Shown: positions 25,248 through 33,044 of the stretch, piece by piece
How the letters are laid out: every line of letters starts with the position of its first letter
How positions within the stretch are numbered: the stretch's first letter is position 1
DNA from: PALSA-188 sp963720075
GTDB lineage: Bacteria > Acidobacteriota > Terriglobia > Terriglobales > Acidobacteriaceae
DNA: 64,000 nucleotides
Assembly (NCBI GenBank): GCA_963720075.1
Contig: CAVREG010000007.1
Coordinates: forward strand, 155,625 to 219,624
Direction of reading: 5' to 3'
Position numbers and translations under genes: made by a program
The notes under the pieces: generated by a model
Database searches by the model: none
The model's input: only the letters and a program-made list of their open reading frames with translations
Told to the model about the DNA's origin: nothing

Positions 25248-25460
25248 ATGAGTGATCTTCGAAGCCAACTAGTGAATCTCTCCGCCGCGGAAAAAGTGGA
25301 CCTACTGGACGCGGTATGGGAGAGCCTTGAAGCCGACGCGCAGTCGCTGACCGAAACACAGCGGGCAGAGTTGGACTCCCGCTTGGCCCGGCATGAAAAG
25401 AATCCTTCCGATGTCATTCCCTGGGAAAAAGTGCGGGCAGGCCTATTCCATAAGCCATGA
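25248..25460 (+). CDS. addiction-module antitoxin of the RelB/CHP02574 type
   Basis: A 70-residue protein: an N-terminal helical LRSQLVNLSAAEKVDLLDAVW segment and a C-terminal extension ending RLARHEKNPSDVIPWEKVRA. This is the typical short antitoxin that wraps its RelE/ParE partner; the WEKVR tail motif is characteristic. The stop overlaps the toxin start by four bases (ATGA), so both are translated together. It presumably neutralises the toxin and represses the operon. Confidence 0.85.
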   Translation: MSDLRSQLVNLSAAEKVDLLDAVWESLEADAQSLTETQRAELDSRLARHEKNPSDVIPWEKVRAGLFHKP

Positions 25461-25753
25461 CACTTTCGGTAGTCTGGCTGCCTGAAGCCGATGCCGACCT
25501 GCAAGAAGCACGTGCGTGGTACGACAACGTGCGACCCGAACTGGGCGAGCGCTTTGCTTACGCGGTAGAAGATACCGTTGAGACAATTTCTGAAGGCCCG
25601 CTGCAATTTCCAGCTGTTCATCGCAAAATTCGCCGCGCCGGGGTGAGGCGCTTTCCTTACGGCATCTTCTTTGAGATAGAGGAATTCAGAGTTGTTGTGA
25701 TCGCTTGCTTGCATGGCAGGCGTGATCCTCAGCGGTGGAAGGTACGTGGTTGA
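25457..25753 (+). CDS. RelE/ParE-family toxin
   Basis: A 98-residue toxin of the RelE/ParE superfamily: VVWLPEADADLQEARAWYDN opens the fold, then LGERFAYAVEDTVETISEGP, FPAVHRKIRRAGVRRFPYGI and the C-terminal strands VVVIACLHGRRDPQRW with conserved basic residues. Members either cleave ribosome-bound mRNA or poison gyrase; which one cannot be told. It is intact and paired with the overlapping antitoxin, the only complete module of the three here. Confidence 0.88.
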   Translation: MTLSVVWLPEADADLQEARAWYDNVRPELGERFAYAVEDTVETISEGPLQFPAVHRKIRRAGVRRFPYGIFFEIEEFRVVVIACLHGRRDPQRWKVRG

Positions 25754-25884
25754 TCGCTGAGAAATACAATTTCCCTCTTTCCAACGACCCGCCGGGTGGC
25801 TTCGTTTTGTTCCAGGTACCAACTGATGGAAGACTTGAGTTCCGCGAGTGCAGATGGGTGAATGTCCAGAGACTTAGCGGCCAT
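25729..25884 (-). pseudogene. truncated RelE/ParE-like toxin remnant
   Basis: A 51-codon frame starting at ATG 25884, overlapping the end of the minus-strand antitoxin by 11 bases as in a TA operon. The first 30 residues (MAAKSLDIHPSALAELKSSI, then SWYLEQNEA) match the opening helices of a RelE/ParE toxin. The sequence then loses similarity and runs to a stop inside the convergent toxin gene. The core of the toxin is missing. Confidence 0.6.
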
Positions 25885-26110
25885 TGAGGAGGGCAGTAAC
25901 CTGGCGTCGCGCCTCTGCCCATGGAATTGGTTTTACTTTGCCGGAATCCAGTTCCTCGATGCGTCTCGCAATTTCGTGTTTCCATGCTTCCTCGACTGAT
26001 GGGTCAACGGTATCGTCGAGGCTTTCCAACAGCGATCCAGCCAAAGCAGCACGGGCTTCCGGCGGGAGAGCCAAGGCCTTTTTTAAGAGTTCGGAAACGT
26101 CTGGACTCAT
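25874..26110 (-). CDS. orphan addiction-module antitoxin (RelB/CHP02574 type)
   Basis: A 78-residue antitoxin: VSELLKKALALPPEARAALA for DNA/dimer binding, a middle SLLESLDDTVDPSVEEAW, and the tail RRIEELDSGKVKPIPWAEAR with the PWxxxR motif. Its partner downstream is reduced to an N-terminal remnant, so it now stands alone. It is convergent with the intact module. Confidence 0.82.
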   Translation of the reverse strand: MSPDVSELLKKALALPPEARAALAGSLLESLDDTVDPSVEEAWKHEIARRIEELDSGKVKPIPWAEARRQVTALLNGR

Positions 26111-26232
26111 GGGACTATTTTACGCCCAGCAAGCAAATCGCGAGAAAACGCGGAAGCTAGGTGCGGTTTGGGACGGGTATTGGTCGTCACGTGTAGTTCC
26201 ACCGACGCCAAAATGTGTTTTACAATTAAGCC

Positions 26233-26415
26233 ATGCAGGAGCCATTTACACGCGACCGCATTATCGAGGCTCTCCAGGCGATGCCGCCAAGTGCCACCAT
26301 CGACGATGCTATTGAGCGGCTCGTATTTTTGGCCAAAGTCGAAACCGGGTTGGCCGAGCTTGATGGGTCCCAGGGCATTCCGCACGATCAGGCCAAGCAT
26401 CGCTTCGGACTCTAG
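26233..26415 (+). CDS. small antitoxin-like protein upstream of a broken ParE
   Basis: A 60-residue acidic helical protein (RDRIIEALQAMPPSATIDDA, IERLVFLAKVETGLAELDGS) of the kind that precedes ParE-type toxins. Its TAG stop overlaps the GTG start of the toxin frame by one base (TAGTG), indicating translational coupling. The partner is frameshifted. Confidence 0.7.
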   Translation: MQEPFTRDRIIEALQAMPPSATIDDAIERLVFLAKVETGLAELDGSQGIPHDQAKHRFGL

Positions 26416-26722
26416 TGCGCATTCTATGGTCGCCACAATCGCTGCGCGATCTTGACGCTATCCACGAAATACACATCGCTAAAGATTCTAAACATTATGC
26501 AGGTCTGAGCGTTATGCAAGTTTGACCATGGCGCGCATCTTTTCTGCCGTCGAGCAATTGATCCAGTTCCCGCACTCGGGACGTATTGTTCCGGAGAGAG
26601 ATGAACCTCAAATTCGCGAAGTCATTGTTGGACGTTTTCACGTGGTGTATAGGGTTCAAGATAAGCTGATTGAAGTCGCAACTGTTTTTAGGTCAGCAAG
26701 GGAATTCCGAGAAAAATTCTAG
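26415..26722 (+). pseudogene. frameshifted ParE/RelE-family toxin
   Basis: From GTG 26415 the frame gives VRILWSPQSLRDLDAIHE, the opening of a ParE toxin, then stops at 26523-26525. The rest of the toxin (ARIFSAVEQLIQFPHSGRIV, PQIREVIVGRFHVVYRVQD, ending VATVFRSAREF) is in another frame up to 26722. Around 26494-26525 a TTATGCA-G/AGT unit is duplicated, which probably caused the shift. Confidence 0.75.
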
Positions 26723-26736
26723 GGTATGCGACGGTG

Positions 26737-26778
26737 GCCCATCCAAAGCTTGCCCTGAGCCTGTCGAATGGGCCCGGG
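26737..26778. repeat. GGTGGCCCA palindromic intergenic repeat
   Basis: GTGGCCCAT on the left faces ATGGGC and GGGCCAC on the right, enclosing CTTGCCCTGAGCCTGTCGAA. The composition matches the other GGTGGCCCA-type repeats in the window (for example around 23690 and 23950). Confidence 0.45.
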
Positions 26779-26819
26779 CCACACAGAAGAGTCGCCGTGC
26801 GCCGGTTGAATCCTTCAAA

Positions 26820-27356
26820 ATGATTTCTTTCTCAAACATCAATAAGCAATATGGCAAGCAGTTGCTGTTCGTGGATGCTTCGTTTCAGTTGAATCCCGGC
26901 GAAAAAGTCGGACTGGTCGGTCCCAACGGGGCGGGCAAGACAACGCTCTTCCGTGTGGTGGTCGGCGAGGAAACTCCCGACGAGGGCGCGGTCTCTGTCC
27001 CCAAAAAGTTGACGATCGGCTACTTTCGCCAGGACGTCGAGGAAATGACATCGAGGAAATGCAGGGCCGTTCGGTTCTCGATGAAGCGATTGCAGGTAGC
27101 GGACGCGTCGGAGATCTCCAATCTCTACCCCGAGCTCGAAGCCTTGCAGCGGGAAATGTCCGACCCTGACAAGGCTGATGACATGGACCGCATCCTTGAT
27201 CGCTTCGGTCACGTTCAGGAGGAGTACGAGCATTTAGGCGGTTACGCGCTCGAATCGCAAGCTCGTGAAGTGCTCCGTGGTCTGAGATTCAAAGACGGTC
27301 AGATTGACGGCGACGTGGGCGATTTCGACTACTCTCGTTCGCCGGAGTTCCGCTAA
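26820..27356 (+). pseudogene. truncated ABC-F ATPase (N-terminal half of first ATPase domain)
   Basis: It begins like an intact ABC-F (MISFSNINKQYGKQLLFVDA) with Walker A GPNGAGKTTL. A CGAGGAAATG unit is duplicated near 27039-27062, shifting the frame through the linker, and a second indel restores it before ELEALQREM. The gene ends at VGDFDYSRSPEFR, where the LSGG signature and the second ATPase domain should follow. It is therefore a dead fragment about a third of normal length. It directly precedes the tRNA-Phe fragment at 27371. Confidence 0.85.
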
Positions 27357-27370
27357 GTCTTGCGGAATGA

Positions 27371-27415
27371 TGGTGGCCAGGGAGGGAGTTGAACCCCCGA
27401 CGCCAGCCTTTTCAG
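27371..27415 (-). other. 3' half of tRNA-Phe(GAA), probable attachment site of an integrated element
   Basis: On the minus strand the sequence starts CTGAAAAGGCTG (anticodon loop CU-GAA-AA plus the 3' anticodon stem). It continues with a 5-base variable loop GCGTC, T-stem GGGGG and T-loop TTCAACT closing on CCCTC, then acceptor strand CCTGGCC, discriminator A and CCA. There is no D-arm or 5' acceptor strand upstream; homology stops at the anticodon loop. A 3' tRNA half ending in CCA is the classic left-over att copy of an island integrated in tRNA. By its orientation the element would lie on the higher-coordinate side. Confidence 0.8.
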
Positions 27416-27572
27416 AGTGGCGTTAATAAGTATTTACAACGACTTAACAGGTCTTAGGTGGCTGCGTAAGTTCTTTAAAAGTCGTGGGAGACAGTCTCAT
27501 ATTGGGCCGGGATCTTGGGCTGGGCGTCGGCTAGAAAGCGGCGGGCCGGATTGGCGTTTTCAAGGTGATAGC

Positions 27573-28517
27573 TCAGACAGACAGCGGCAGTTTCATTTGC
27601 CTTGATGGCAGGATTTGGGCCTCGCATCGGCGGAGAAACGCCCTGGCGAACTCGTTTGCTAATCGTGAATTGTCGTCGGCTCTCATAATCACGCTCGTTT
27701 CGAAACACAATGAAGCGTCAGATAGCGGCTTTACGACCACACCTACAGCGCTGAAGCCAATGGCTGCGGGTTTTGTGACGATTGCCACGCCAACGTGCTC
27801 AGATACCAAGTGAACCGCCTCTTGGGCCGTAAGAATATCGTGCGCGTGTGTCGGAGTGATTCCCTCACGTCGTGCTGCATCCAGGATTGCATCATGAACG
27901 AAGGGGTGAACTCGTCGCCCGAACAGAATCCATTCATCGCGTGCCAAATCTTGGAGCGCGATGTGTTCCTTTTGGGCAGCCGCGTGGGTCTGTGGGAGAG
28001 CCGCATAGAGAGGGGTCTGAGCGAATGTCACGGCGGTGATCTGAGAGTTTTCCGGCGGCGCTGTCACCAACGCCAGATTCAGTTCGCCTGCCATCACACT
28101 CCGGACCAACTCGTTTGAGAATTCGCTGATGAGTTGAATGCGGAGCTTGGGGTACAGGTGCAGACGGATTGCAAGAATGGCCGAAACCCAGGCTTGGTCA
28201 GTGTCGGGCGAGTGCCCAACGGTCAAAATGCTATTGCTCCCCTCACGAGCAGCACGCCCGAGCTGAACGGCTCGGTCGATGTGCAAGAGCGCCGATCGAG
28301 CCTCTTCGACGAAGATACGGCCCACTTCGGTGAGTTCCACATTTTTCTTATTGTTGCGAGTGAATAGACGAAATCTATGTTCTCTTTCGATCTCAGTGAT
28401 CTGTTTGCTGAGTGCGGATTGGGTGATGTGCAATCTGTCTGCGGCCCGCGTGAAGTTTAGATCTTCTGCCAAAGTACTGACTGCGTGCAGGTGACGAACT
28501 TCGAGGTTGGGGAACAT
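27573..28517 (-). CDS. LysR-family transcriptional regulator
   Basis: A 314-residue regulator. The winged helix-turn-helix at residues ~5-64 (LHAVSTLAEDLNFTRAADRL, HITQSALSKQITEIE) is followed by a periplasmic-binding-like effector domain (LTVGHSPDTDQAWVSAILAI, LNLALVTAPPENSQITAVTF). No divergent target gene is adjacent; upstream lies the minus-strand PAS-GAF protein. It is the first gene inside the proposed island. Confidence 0.93.
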   Translation of the reverse strand: MFPNLEVRHLHAVSTLAEDLNFTRAADRLHITQSALSKQITEIEREHRFRLFTRNNKKNVELTEVGRIFVEEARSALLHIDRAVQLGRAAREGSNSILTVGHSPDTDQAWVSAILAIRLHLYPKLRIQLISEFSNELVRSVMAGELNLALVTAPPENSQITAVTFAQTPLYAALPQTHAAAQKEHIALQDLARDEWILFGRRVHPFVHDAILDAARREGITPTHAHDILTAQEAVHLVSEHVGVAIVTKPAAIGFSAVGVVVKPLSDASLCFETSVIMRADDNSRLANEFARAFLRRCEAQILPSRQMKLPLSV

Positions 28518-28695
28518 TGCTCAAAAGCCTAGGCGGTTGATCCCCCGCGCTTCGTCCCACGAGGTGTGCACATTCTGATCGATTTCCGAACACAAATGAT
28601 CGCTTTTCTGTTTGGTGGCCCGAATTCGGGACACGAATGGAGAGAGGGCTGGATTTATAAGGTTCTTGACGAAGGGACCCGACGCCTCGGAACCG
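28518..28695. other. short intergenic region
   Basis: Contains GGTGGCCCGAATTCGGGACAC (about 28614-28634), a repeat-like palindromic stretch. No gene is supported. Confidence 0.35.
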
Positions 28696-30306
28696 TCAGT
28701 TAGTGGACAATTTGTCGTTGTCAGGAAGATCTTCTGAAACCGCAAGGATGCAAGACTCACCGTCGAATTGAATCTTGTCTGCGGAATAAACCGTGGTCTT
28801 GAGTGCGCCGGACTTGGTCCGCAGCTGTGTGATGATATTCCGAATCGGCCCGCGTTGTTGTAGCTGCGCGATCATCAATGCCCGATCTTTAGGGTTTTCC
28901 CAAATCGCAAGTTCGGCGACTGTACGGCCGATCAATTCAACGCGGGAGTAACCGTACCGGCGCTCGAATGCGGTATTCACATCTATGAATCGCCCTTCAT
29001 TGACTGTCGTGATGGAAAATGGGATGGGACTGGAACGGAAGACTTTTTGAAACTTGTCCTCGGACATTCTGCGTTCGTCTTCTGAGTGTTCTAGCGCTTT
29101 CTCTGTATGGCGAAGATCTGTCAGACGCCGTTGAAGTTCAGAGCCATAGATGTCAGCCCGCTCATAGAGGCGAGAATTTTGGATTGCTGCAGCGGCCGGT
29201 ATCGCCAATAGCTCCGTCCGCCGGAGGTGATCTTGACTCAAGGTGTCTGGCTGAGTGTGGCCAACCGAAAGGAGTCCCAAGGTTTGTTTGGACGCAACCA
29301 ACGGCACGCAAAGCCATGATCGGATGTTGCTATGGCCCTTGAAGGTAGGCCATTCTTTCTCGTGTTTGGTGTCGGAAAGCAGGACACTGTTCTGGGCCGT
29401 TAAAATGCGCAAGAGGAACGGAGAGTCGGCTGCGTCGAGAGTCAGTGGATATTCCGGTGCTTTCTCGGGAGCCTCATGACGCAGTTTTTCTCGTGCCACA
29501 AGAAGCTGTGAGTTGCCCTCTAAGAGCATTACACGTGCACACTCACCTGGGACTAGTTCCATCAAGGATTGAAGCAACGTGTCCAGGACAAAGTCCATCC
29601 GAAGATCTGCGGTCAGTGCGAGAGTGGCCTTGCTCAGTGCATCGGATTCTGCCCTCGCGGACTCGGCTGTTGACAGGTGCTCGGCAACCTTATCCTCCGC
29701 TTCCTTCTGTGCCGTTATTTCTCGAACCGTACCGACAAGGCGGTGGATTTTGCCGGCAGCATCCCGCACCGGAAACCCATTCACCGTGACCCAACGCACT
29801 TCGCCGCCGGGGCGTACGATCCGAAATCTTTCATCGAAGTGCCCTGTCTGCGTGGCTTCTCCAAGCTTTGCCAGCACGTGAACGCGGTCTTCGGGATGGA
29901 TGAGATGTTCGTACGAAGACGGATTTTCTAGTAGACTTTGGCACGAATGCCCGGTGATCGTCTCATAAGCTTCGGTGACATATAGGGCCTTTTTGGTCTC
30001 CGCGTCAATCATCCAGAAGATTTCCTGAATGTTGTCTGCCATCTGCTGGAGGCGTTCTTCGGTATCGAGCTGCACTTGTTGGGCGCGGCGTAAAGATCTG
30101 GTGTAGAGGACAATCAGAACAGAAAGAACGGCGGCCCCGAAAAGCAAGAAAGCGGAGAACGCGTCGAGCGCGCGAAGTCTGGTACTGAATGTTGCTAAGA
30201 GCACAGCGAGGAAGACAACGCAAACGCCTGCCGAAATGAGGGGCCAGTGAGGATAAGCCATCCATCTAGCGGAGGATCCTCGACGGGGTTGGTCAACATC
30301 GCGCAT
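28696..30306 (-). CDS. membrane PAS-GAF-PAS sensor protein without output domain
   Basis: A 536-residue protein: two N-terminal membrane helices (LISAGVCVVFLAVLLATF; AFSAFLLFGAAVLSVLIVLY), a first PAS with PAC (IQEIFWMIDAETKKALYVTE to RLVGTVREITAQKEAED), a GAF domain (LDTLLQSLMELVPGECARVM to LLAIPAAAAIQNSRLYERAD), a coiled linker and a second PAS (KVFRSSPIPFSITTVNEGRF). It ends after the second PAS with no HisKA/HATPase, GGDEF or HTH. It may be a truncated kinase or signal through a partner. No kinase fragment is seen in the 180 bases after its stop. Confidence 0.88.
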   Translation of the reverse strand: MRDVDQPRRGSSARWMAYPHWPLISAGVCVVFLAVLLATFSTRLRALDAFSAFLLFGAAVLSVLIVLYTRSLRRAQQVQLDTEERLQQMADNIQEIFWMIDAETKKALYVTEAYETITGHSCQSLLENPSSYEHLIHPEDRVHVLAKLGEATQTGHFDERFRIVRPGGEVRWVTVNGFPVRDAAGKIHRLVGTVREITAQKEAEDKVAEHLSTAESARAESDALSKATLALTADLRMDFVLDTLLQSLMELVPGECARVMLLEGNSQLLVAREKLRHEAPEKAPEYPLTLDAADSPFLLRILTAQNSVLLSDTKHEKEWPTFKGHSNIRSWLCVPLVASKQTLGLLSVGHTQPDTLSQDHLRRTELLAIPAAAAIQNSRLYERADIYGSELQRRLTDLRHTEKALEHSEDERRMSEDKFQKVFRSSPIPFSITTVNEGRFIDVNTAFERRYGYSRVELIGRTVAELAIWENPKDRALMIAQLQQRGPIRNIITQLRTKSGALKTTVYSADKIQFDGESCILAVSEDLPDNDKLSTN

Positions 30307-30580
30307 GGCATTTTCGGGGAGCTGCGGTCGCGAGCGCGACCAATGCAGATCGGCATGAGATGCGCGCTTGTACCGAAACTGTCAGAGCGGCCGCAGTTTG
30401 GGCCGATACTACGCGCCCGTATCCAATGGGTCAAGAAGGCGTCCAAGCGGTGGTCGAGGTCAGTTTCCGAGTCGCCTACCAAACCGCGAATTACTCCGTC
30501 GTGGACACAAGCGCGTTTAAGAGGACTTATCGTCAGGTGTGCGCTTCCGGCAATTCATCAGGCGCTCGTAGAATCGGTCT
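30307..30580. other. intergenic region, divergent promoters expected
   Basis: Separates the divergent PAS-GAF gene and the conserved hypothetical. No supported gene and no clear promoter boxes. Confidence 0.35.
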
Positions 30581-31300
30581 ATGTCGCAAGGTCCGTCGTT
30601 GCTTTTCGACAAGTCGACACTCGAAAGCCTCAGCGTGAACGAGGCGGTTCTGCTCGACAATTTCTATCGCTCCACGATCACGCCGCTTTTCTTCGTTGAG
30701 TGCCTCGCGGACTTGGAACGCGAGATGTTTCGGATGAAAGGTACGCCGGAACAGCTCGTGGGTTCGCTTGCGGAACGCACGCCGGATTGCCAGTCTTCGG
30801 CGAACGTTCATCACATGGACATCCTCAACGGTGAGCTCTCCGGGCAGTTCAGCTTGGACACGGCTCTTCTTCGGCCGTTTGTATCAGGAGGCAAGATCGT
30901 TGAGCTGGGTGGCTCCAAGGGCATGATTCTTCAGCCCAGCGAAGAAGAGGATGCTGTCCAGCGGTGGGCCCGCTATGATTTCCTCGGTCTCGAACGCCAG
31001 ATCGCAAAGCGTTGGCGCAGGACGATTGAGCAGATTGACCTTCAGGCCATGTCGGCTGCGGTGCGCGACGCCATCGGCCCCTGGCGCAAGCCTGTATCGC
31101 TTCAGGACGCCCGGACGATGACTGACACGATCATCGACAATATGGAGCCGGAGTGGCTGTTGAGGTTTGGACTTGAGCTTCTTGGTATCCCCGAAGCCAC
31201 GGAATACGTTGTTGGAGACTGGAAATCCAACCGCAAAAAGCCCCTCCGCGGATCAGACATCAGCAGCGTGGTGGCCTCTTGTCTTGGTCCCTTCTTGTAA
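30581..31300 (+). CDS. conserved hypothetical protein, possibly C-terminally truncated
   Basis: A 239-residue soluble protein beginning MSQGPSLLFDKSTLESLSVN, with EAVLLDNFYRSTITPLFFVE early on. The opening resembles the first strand of a PIN-like nuclease fold (conserved Asp followed by Ser-Thr), but the other acidic residues cannot be placed. I recall similar sequences as longer proteins in varied soil bacteria, so the short end (SSVVASCLGPFL) may reflect truncation. Function unknown. Confidence 0.6.
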   Translation: MSQGPSLLFDKSTLESLSVNEAVLLDNFYRSTITPLFFVECLADLEREMFRMKGTPEQLVGSLAERTPDCQSSANVHHMDILNGELSGQFSLDTALLRPFVSGGKIVELGGSKGMILQPSEEEDAVQRWARYDFLGLERQIAKRWRRTIEQIDLQAMSAAVRDAIGPWRKPVSLQDARTMTDTIIDNMEPEWLLRFGLELLGIPEATEYVVGDWKSNRKKPLRGSDISSVVASCLGPFL

Positions 31301-31559
31301 GGACCGCGCACCGAGAGCAGGGCGGCATGCGAGCGGGGAAACACGTAGTCGCGGACAAACGCCAGTCCCTCGTAGCCGCTTGTGCGTGATGACTGATGCA
31401 CCGCGATCTGCTGGCGGCTCTATACCAGATGGCCAGAAACGGGCTTCTGGGAAATTACTCCTGATAAGTCGGCATAGCGGAAGTGATCCCCTGGGTTTGG
31501 CGATCGTTCTGGGTTGCCCCGAGTCGAGGGGGAACAGGAAACTGATTCAGTAGTGGGAC
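31301..31559. other. intergenic region, no supported gene
   Basis: Convergent gap. Frames on both strands are short and lack ribosome sites. It could hold remnants of the lost 3' part of the preceding gene, but I cannot identify them. Confidence 0.35.
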
Positions 31560-31883
31560 CTAGGATTCGAGTGTCGCTTGTAGGACTCGATAGGCTTTTC
31601 GCAGCTGCTTGGCGTCACGTTTTGCGAGCAGGGCTTGTAATTGCTGTGTTAGGAACTTGGGATCTACGTTCGCGTTCTCGAAGTGGAAGAATGTCGAGGG
31701 CGAGACGTTCAACGCCTTAGCAAGGGCGACGATGAGTTCAAAGGACGGTAGTTTCTCGCCACGCTCGATCCTGCCGAGATGTTTGACACCCGTGTTGGCT
31801 TTTTCGGCGAGCTGTCCCAGGTCCATCTTGCCGGCTTTTCGAGCCGCTCGAACAAGCTGACCGAAGAGTTCTGCTTCTTTCAT
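31560..31883 (-). CDS. XRE-family helix-turn-helix protein
   Basis: A 107-residue regulator. The HTH (FGQLVRAARKAGKMDLGQLA, EKANTGVKHLGRIERGEKLP) is at residues 8-45, followed by a helical dimer tail. The ATG at 31883 is preferred over the TTG directly before it. The next XRE gene upstream reads in the same direction, and both lie directly beside the ECF sigma gene of the lasso cluster. Confidence 0.88.
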   Translation of the reverse strand: MKEAELFGQLVRAARKAGKMDLGQLAEKANTGVKHLGRIERGEKLPSFELIVALAKALNVSPSTFFHFENANVDPKFLTQQLQALLAKRDAKQLRKAYRVLQATLES

Positions 31884-31977
31884 CAAGAGGACGATAACGG
31901 CTGAATCAGCGAGTTGAAACGCTCTGATAGGGGTGTTTTATGTTGACAAAGTGATCTTTTAGGGGTACACAAAGCGT

Positions 31978-32244
31978 CTAGGCCCGATAAAAGGGCGACT
32001 CTTCCATTCTGTGCATGACTTCAGATGGTTTTGCTTTTATGACGCGACACATCTTCACGATGGTCTCTAGCTTGGGGCTAACTAGGCCCCGTTCTATCAG
32101 GCTGACCGTTGTGCGATCACACTCGGCTTCAAAGCCCACTGTTTCTTGCGACACTCCCAGTTTTTGCCTCATACGCCGGAACGCTTGGCCAAACGCCTTT
32201 TCAGGTCCAGAAAGAGGCTGAACGTGTTTTTTGCGGCCTGCCAC
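31978..32244 (-). CDS. XRE-family helix-turn-helix protein
   Basis: An 88-residue protein made almost entirely of one HTH_3 domain (AFGQAFRRMRQKLGVSQETV, GFEAECDRTTVSLIERGLVS, PKLETIVKMCRVI). It is divergent from the ECF sigma gene with about 60 bases between starts, so it may control that promoter. Confidence 0.88.
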   Translation of the reverse strand: MAGRKKHVQPLSGPEKAFGQAFRRMRQKLGVSQETVGFEAECDRTTVSLIERGLVSPKLETIVKMCRVIKAKPSEVMHRMEESPFYRA

Positions 32245-32303
32245 GGGTGCAACAAGCGTCCCATAATGATGAATAGATTCCTACGGAATGCATTCCTCAT
32301 TTT

Positions 32304-33002
32304 GTGGGCGGTGGCGAGCGCCTTGCGATTGGAGGCGGCTTGAGTTCGTCGGTGACAACTCGGTTGTCACTGATCTCAGCCTCCAAGGGGAATTCAACTG
32401 CGGTCGAGCGTCCCGTAGCCAGCACTGAAATTCCAGACGAAGTGTTGATGGCTCGCATCGGCGACAGAGATAAGGAGGCGTTAGCCTGTCTCTTTCACCG
32501 CTACGCGCGCTTGGTGCGGTCGGTCGCGTACAAAATTCTCAGGGACGATTCCGAAGCAGACGACTTGCTCCAAGAAGTATTTTTGTTCATTCACCAAAAG
32601 AGCGGGGTGTTTGACAGTTCCAAGAGCTCGGCCCGTTCATGGATCGTGCAGATGGCCTACCATCGTGCGATTGACCGTCGCCGCTATCTGGACTCGCGCC
32701 ATTTCTATACCCAAGTCGATCTGGAGGATGTTGGAAACGAACTGAGCGGTCCGGGGACGGGGGCAGAACGATACGAAAACTCGATTGAAGAAGTGCTCGA
32801 AAGGGTTGGATTACGCAAGGTGTTTGGAGTCCTCTCTGAGATCCAGCGTCAAACCCTGGGGCTTCATTTGCTCGACGGCTACACGTTTGAAGAAATCGCT
32901 GTGAAATTGGACCAGACCCGAGGAAACGTGAAGCACCACTATTTCCGCGGGCTGGAAAAACTGCGAAAGCAGATTTTTAGCTGTAAACAAGAGGGCAATT
33001 GA
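32304..33002 (+). CDS. ECF-type RNA polymerase sigma factor
   Basis: A protein of up to 232 residues with a sigma-70 region 2 (LFHRYARLVRSVAYKILRDD, SEADDLLQEVFLFIHQKSG) and region 4 (LSEIQRQTLGLHLLDGYTFE, EIAVKLDQTRGNVKHHYFRG). The region 4 HTH would bind the -35 element. The first ~40 residues are not conserved, and the true start may be ATG 32448 (MARIGDRDKEALAC) or an earlier in-frame codon. It is followed 42 bp later by its probable anti-sigma factor, then by the TonB receptor and isopeptidase genes of the lasso cluster. Confidence 0.92.
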   Translation: MGGGERLAIGGGLSSSVTTRLSLISASKGNSTAVERPVASTEIPDEVLMARIGDRDKEALACLFHRYARLVRSVAYKILRDDSEADDLLQEVFLFIHQKSGVFDSSKSSARSWIVQMAYHRAIDRRRYLDSRHFYTQVDLEDVGNELSGPGTGAERYENSIEEVLERVGLRKVFGVLSEIQRQTLGLHLLDGYTFEEIAVKLDQTRGNVKHHYFRGLEKLRKQIFSCKQEGN

Positions 33003-33044
33003 GCAGTATCATAGGAGGCGTCATTCAGCCGAGGAGCAGGGGCG

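Noticed and set aside
25686..25985. 99-codon minus-strand frame across the TA region as a gene
   Set aside because: It is out of frame with both the antitoxin and the toxin remnant and has no protein-like features.
27371..27446. Complete tRNA gene
   Set aside because: The D-arm, 5' anticodon stem and 5' acceptor strand are missing; CCACT cannot pair with GGCTG.
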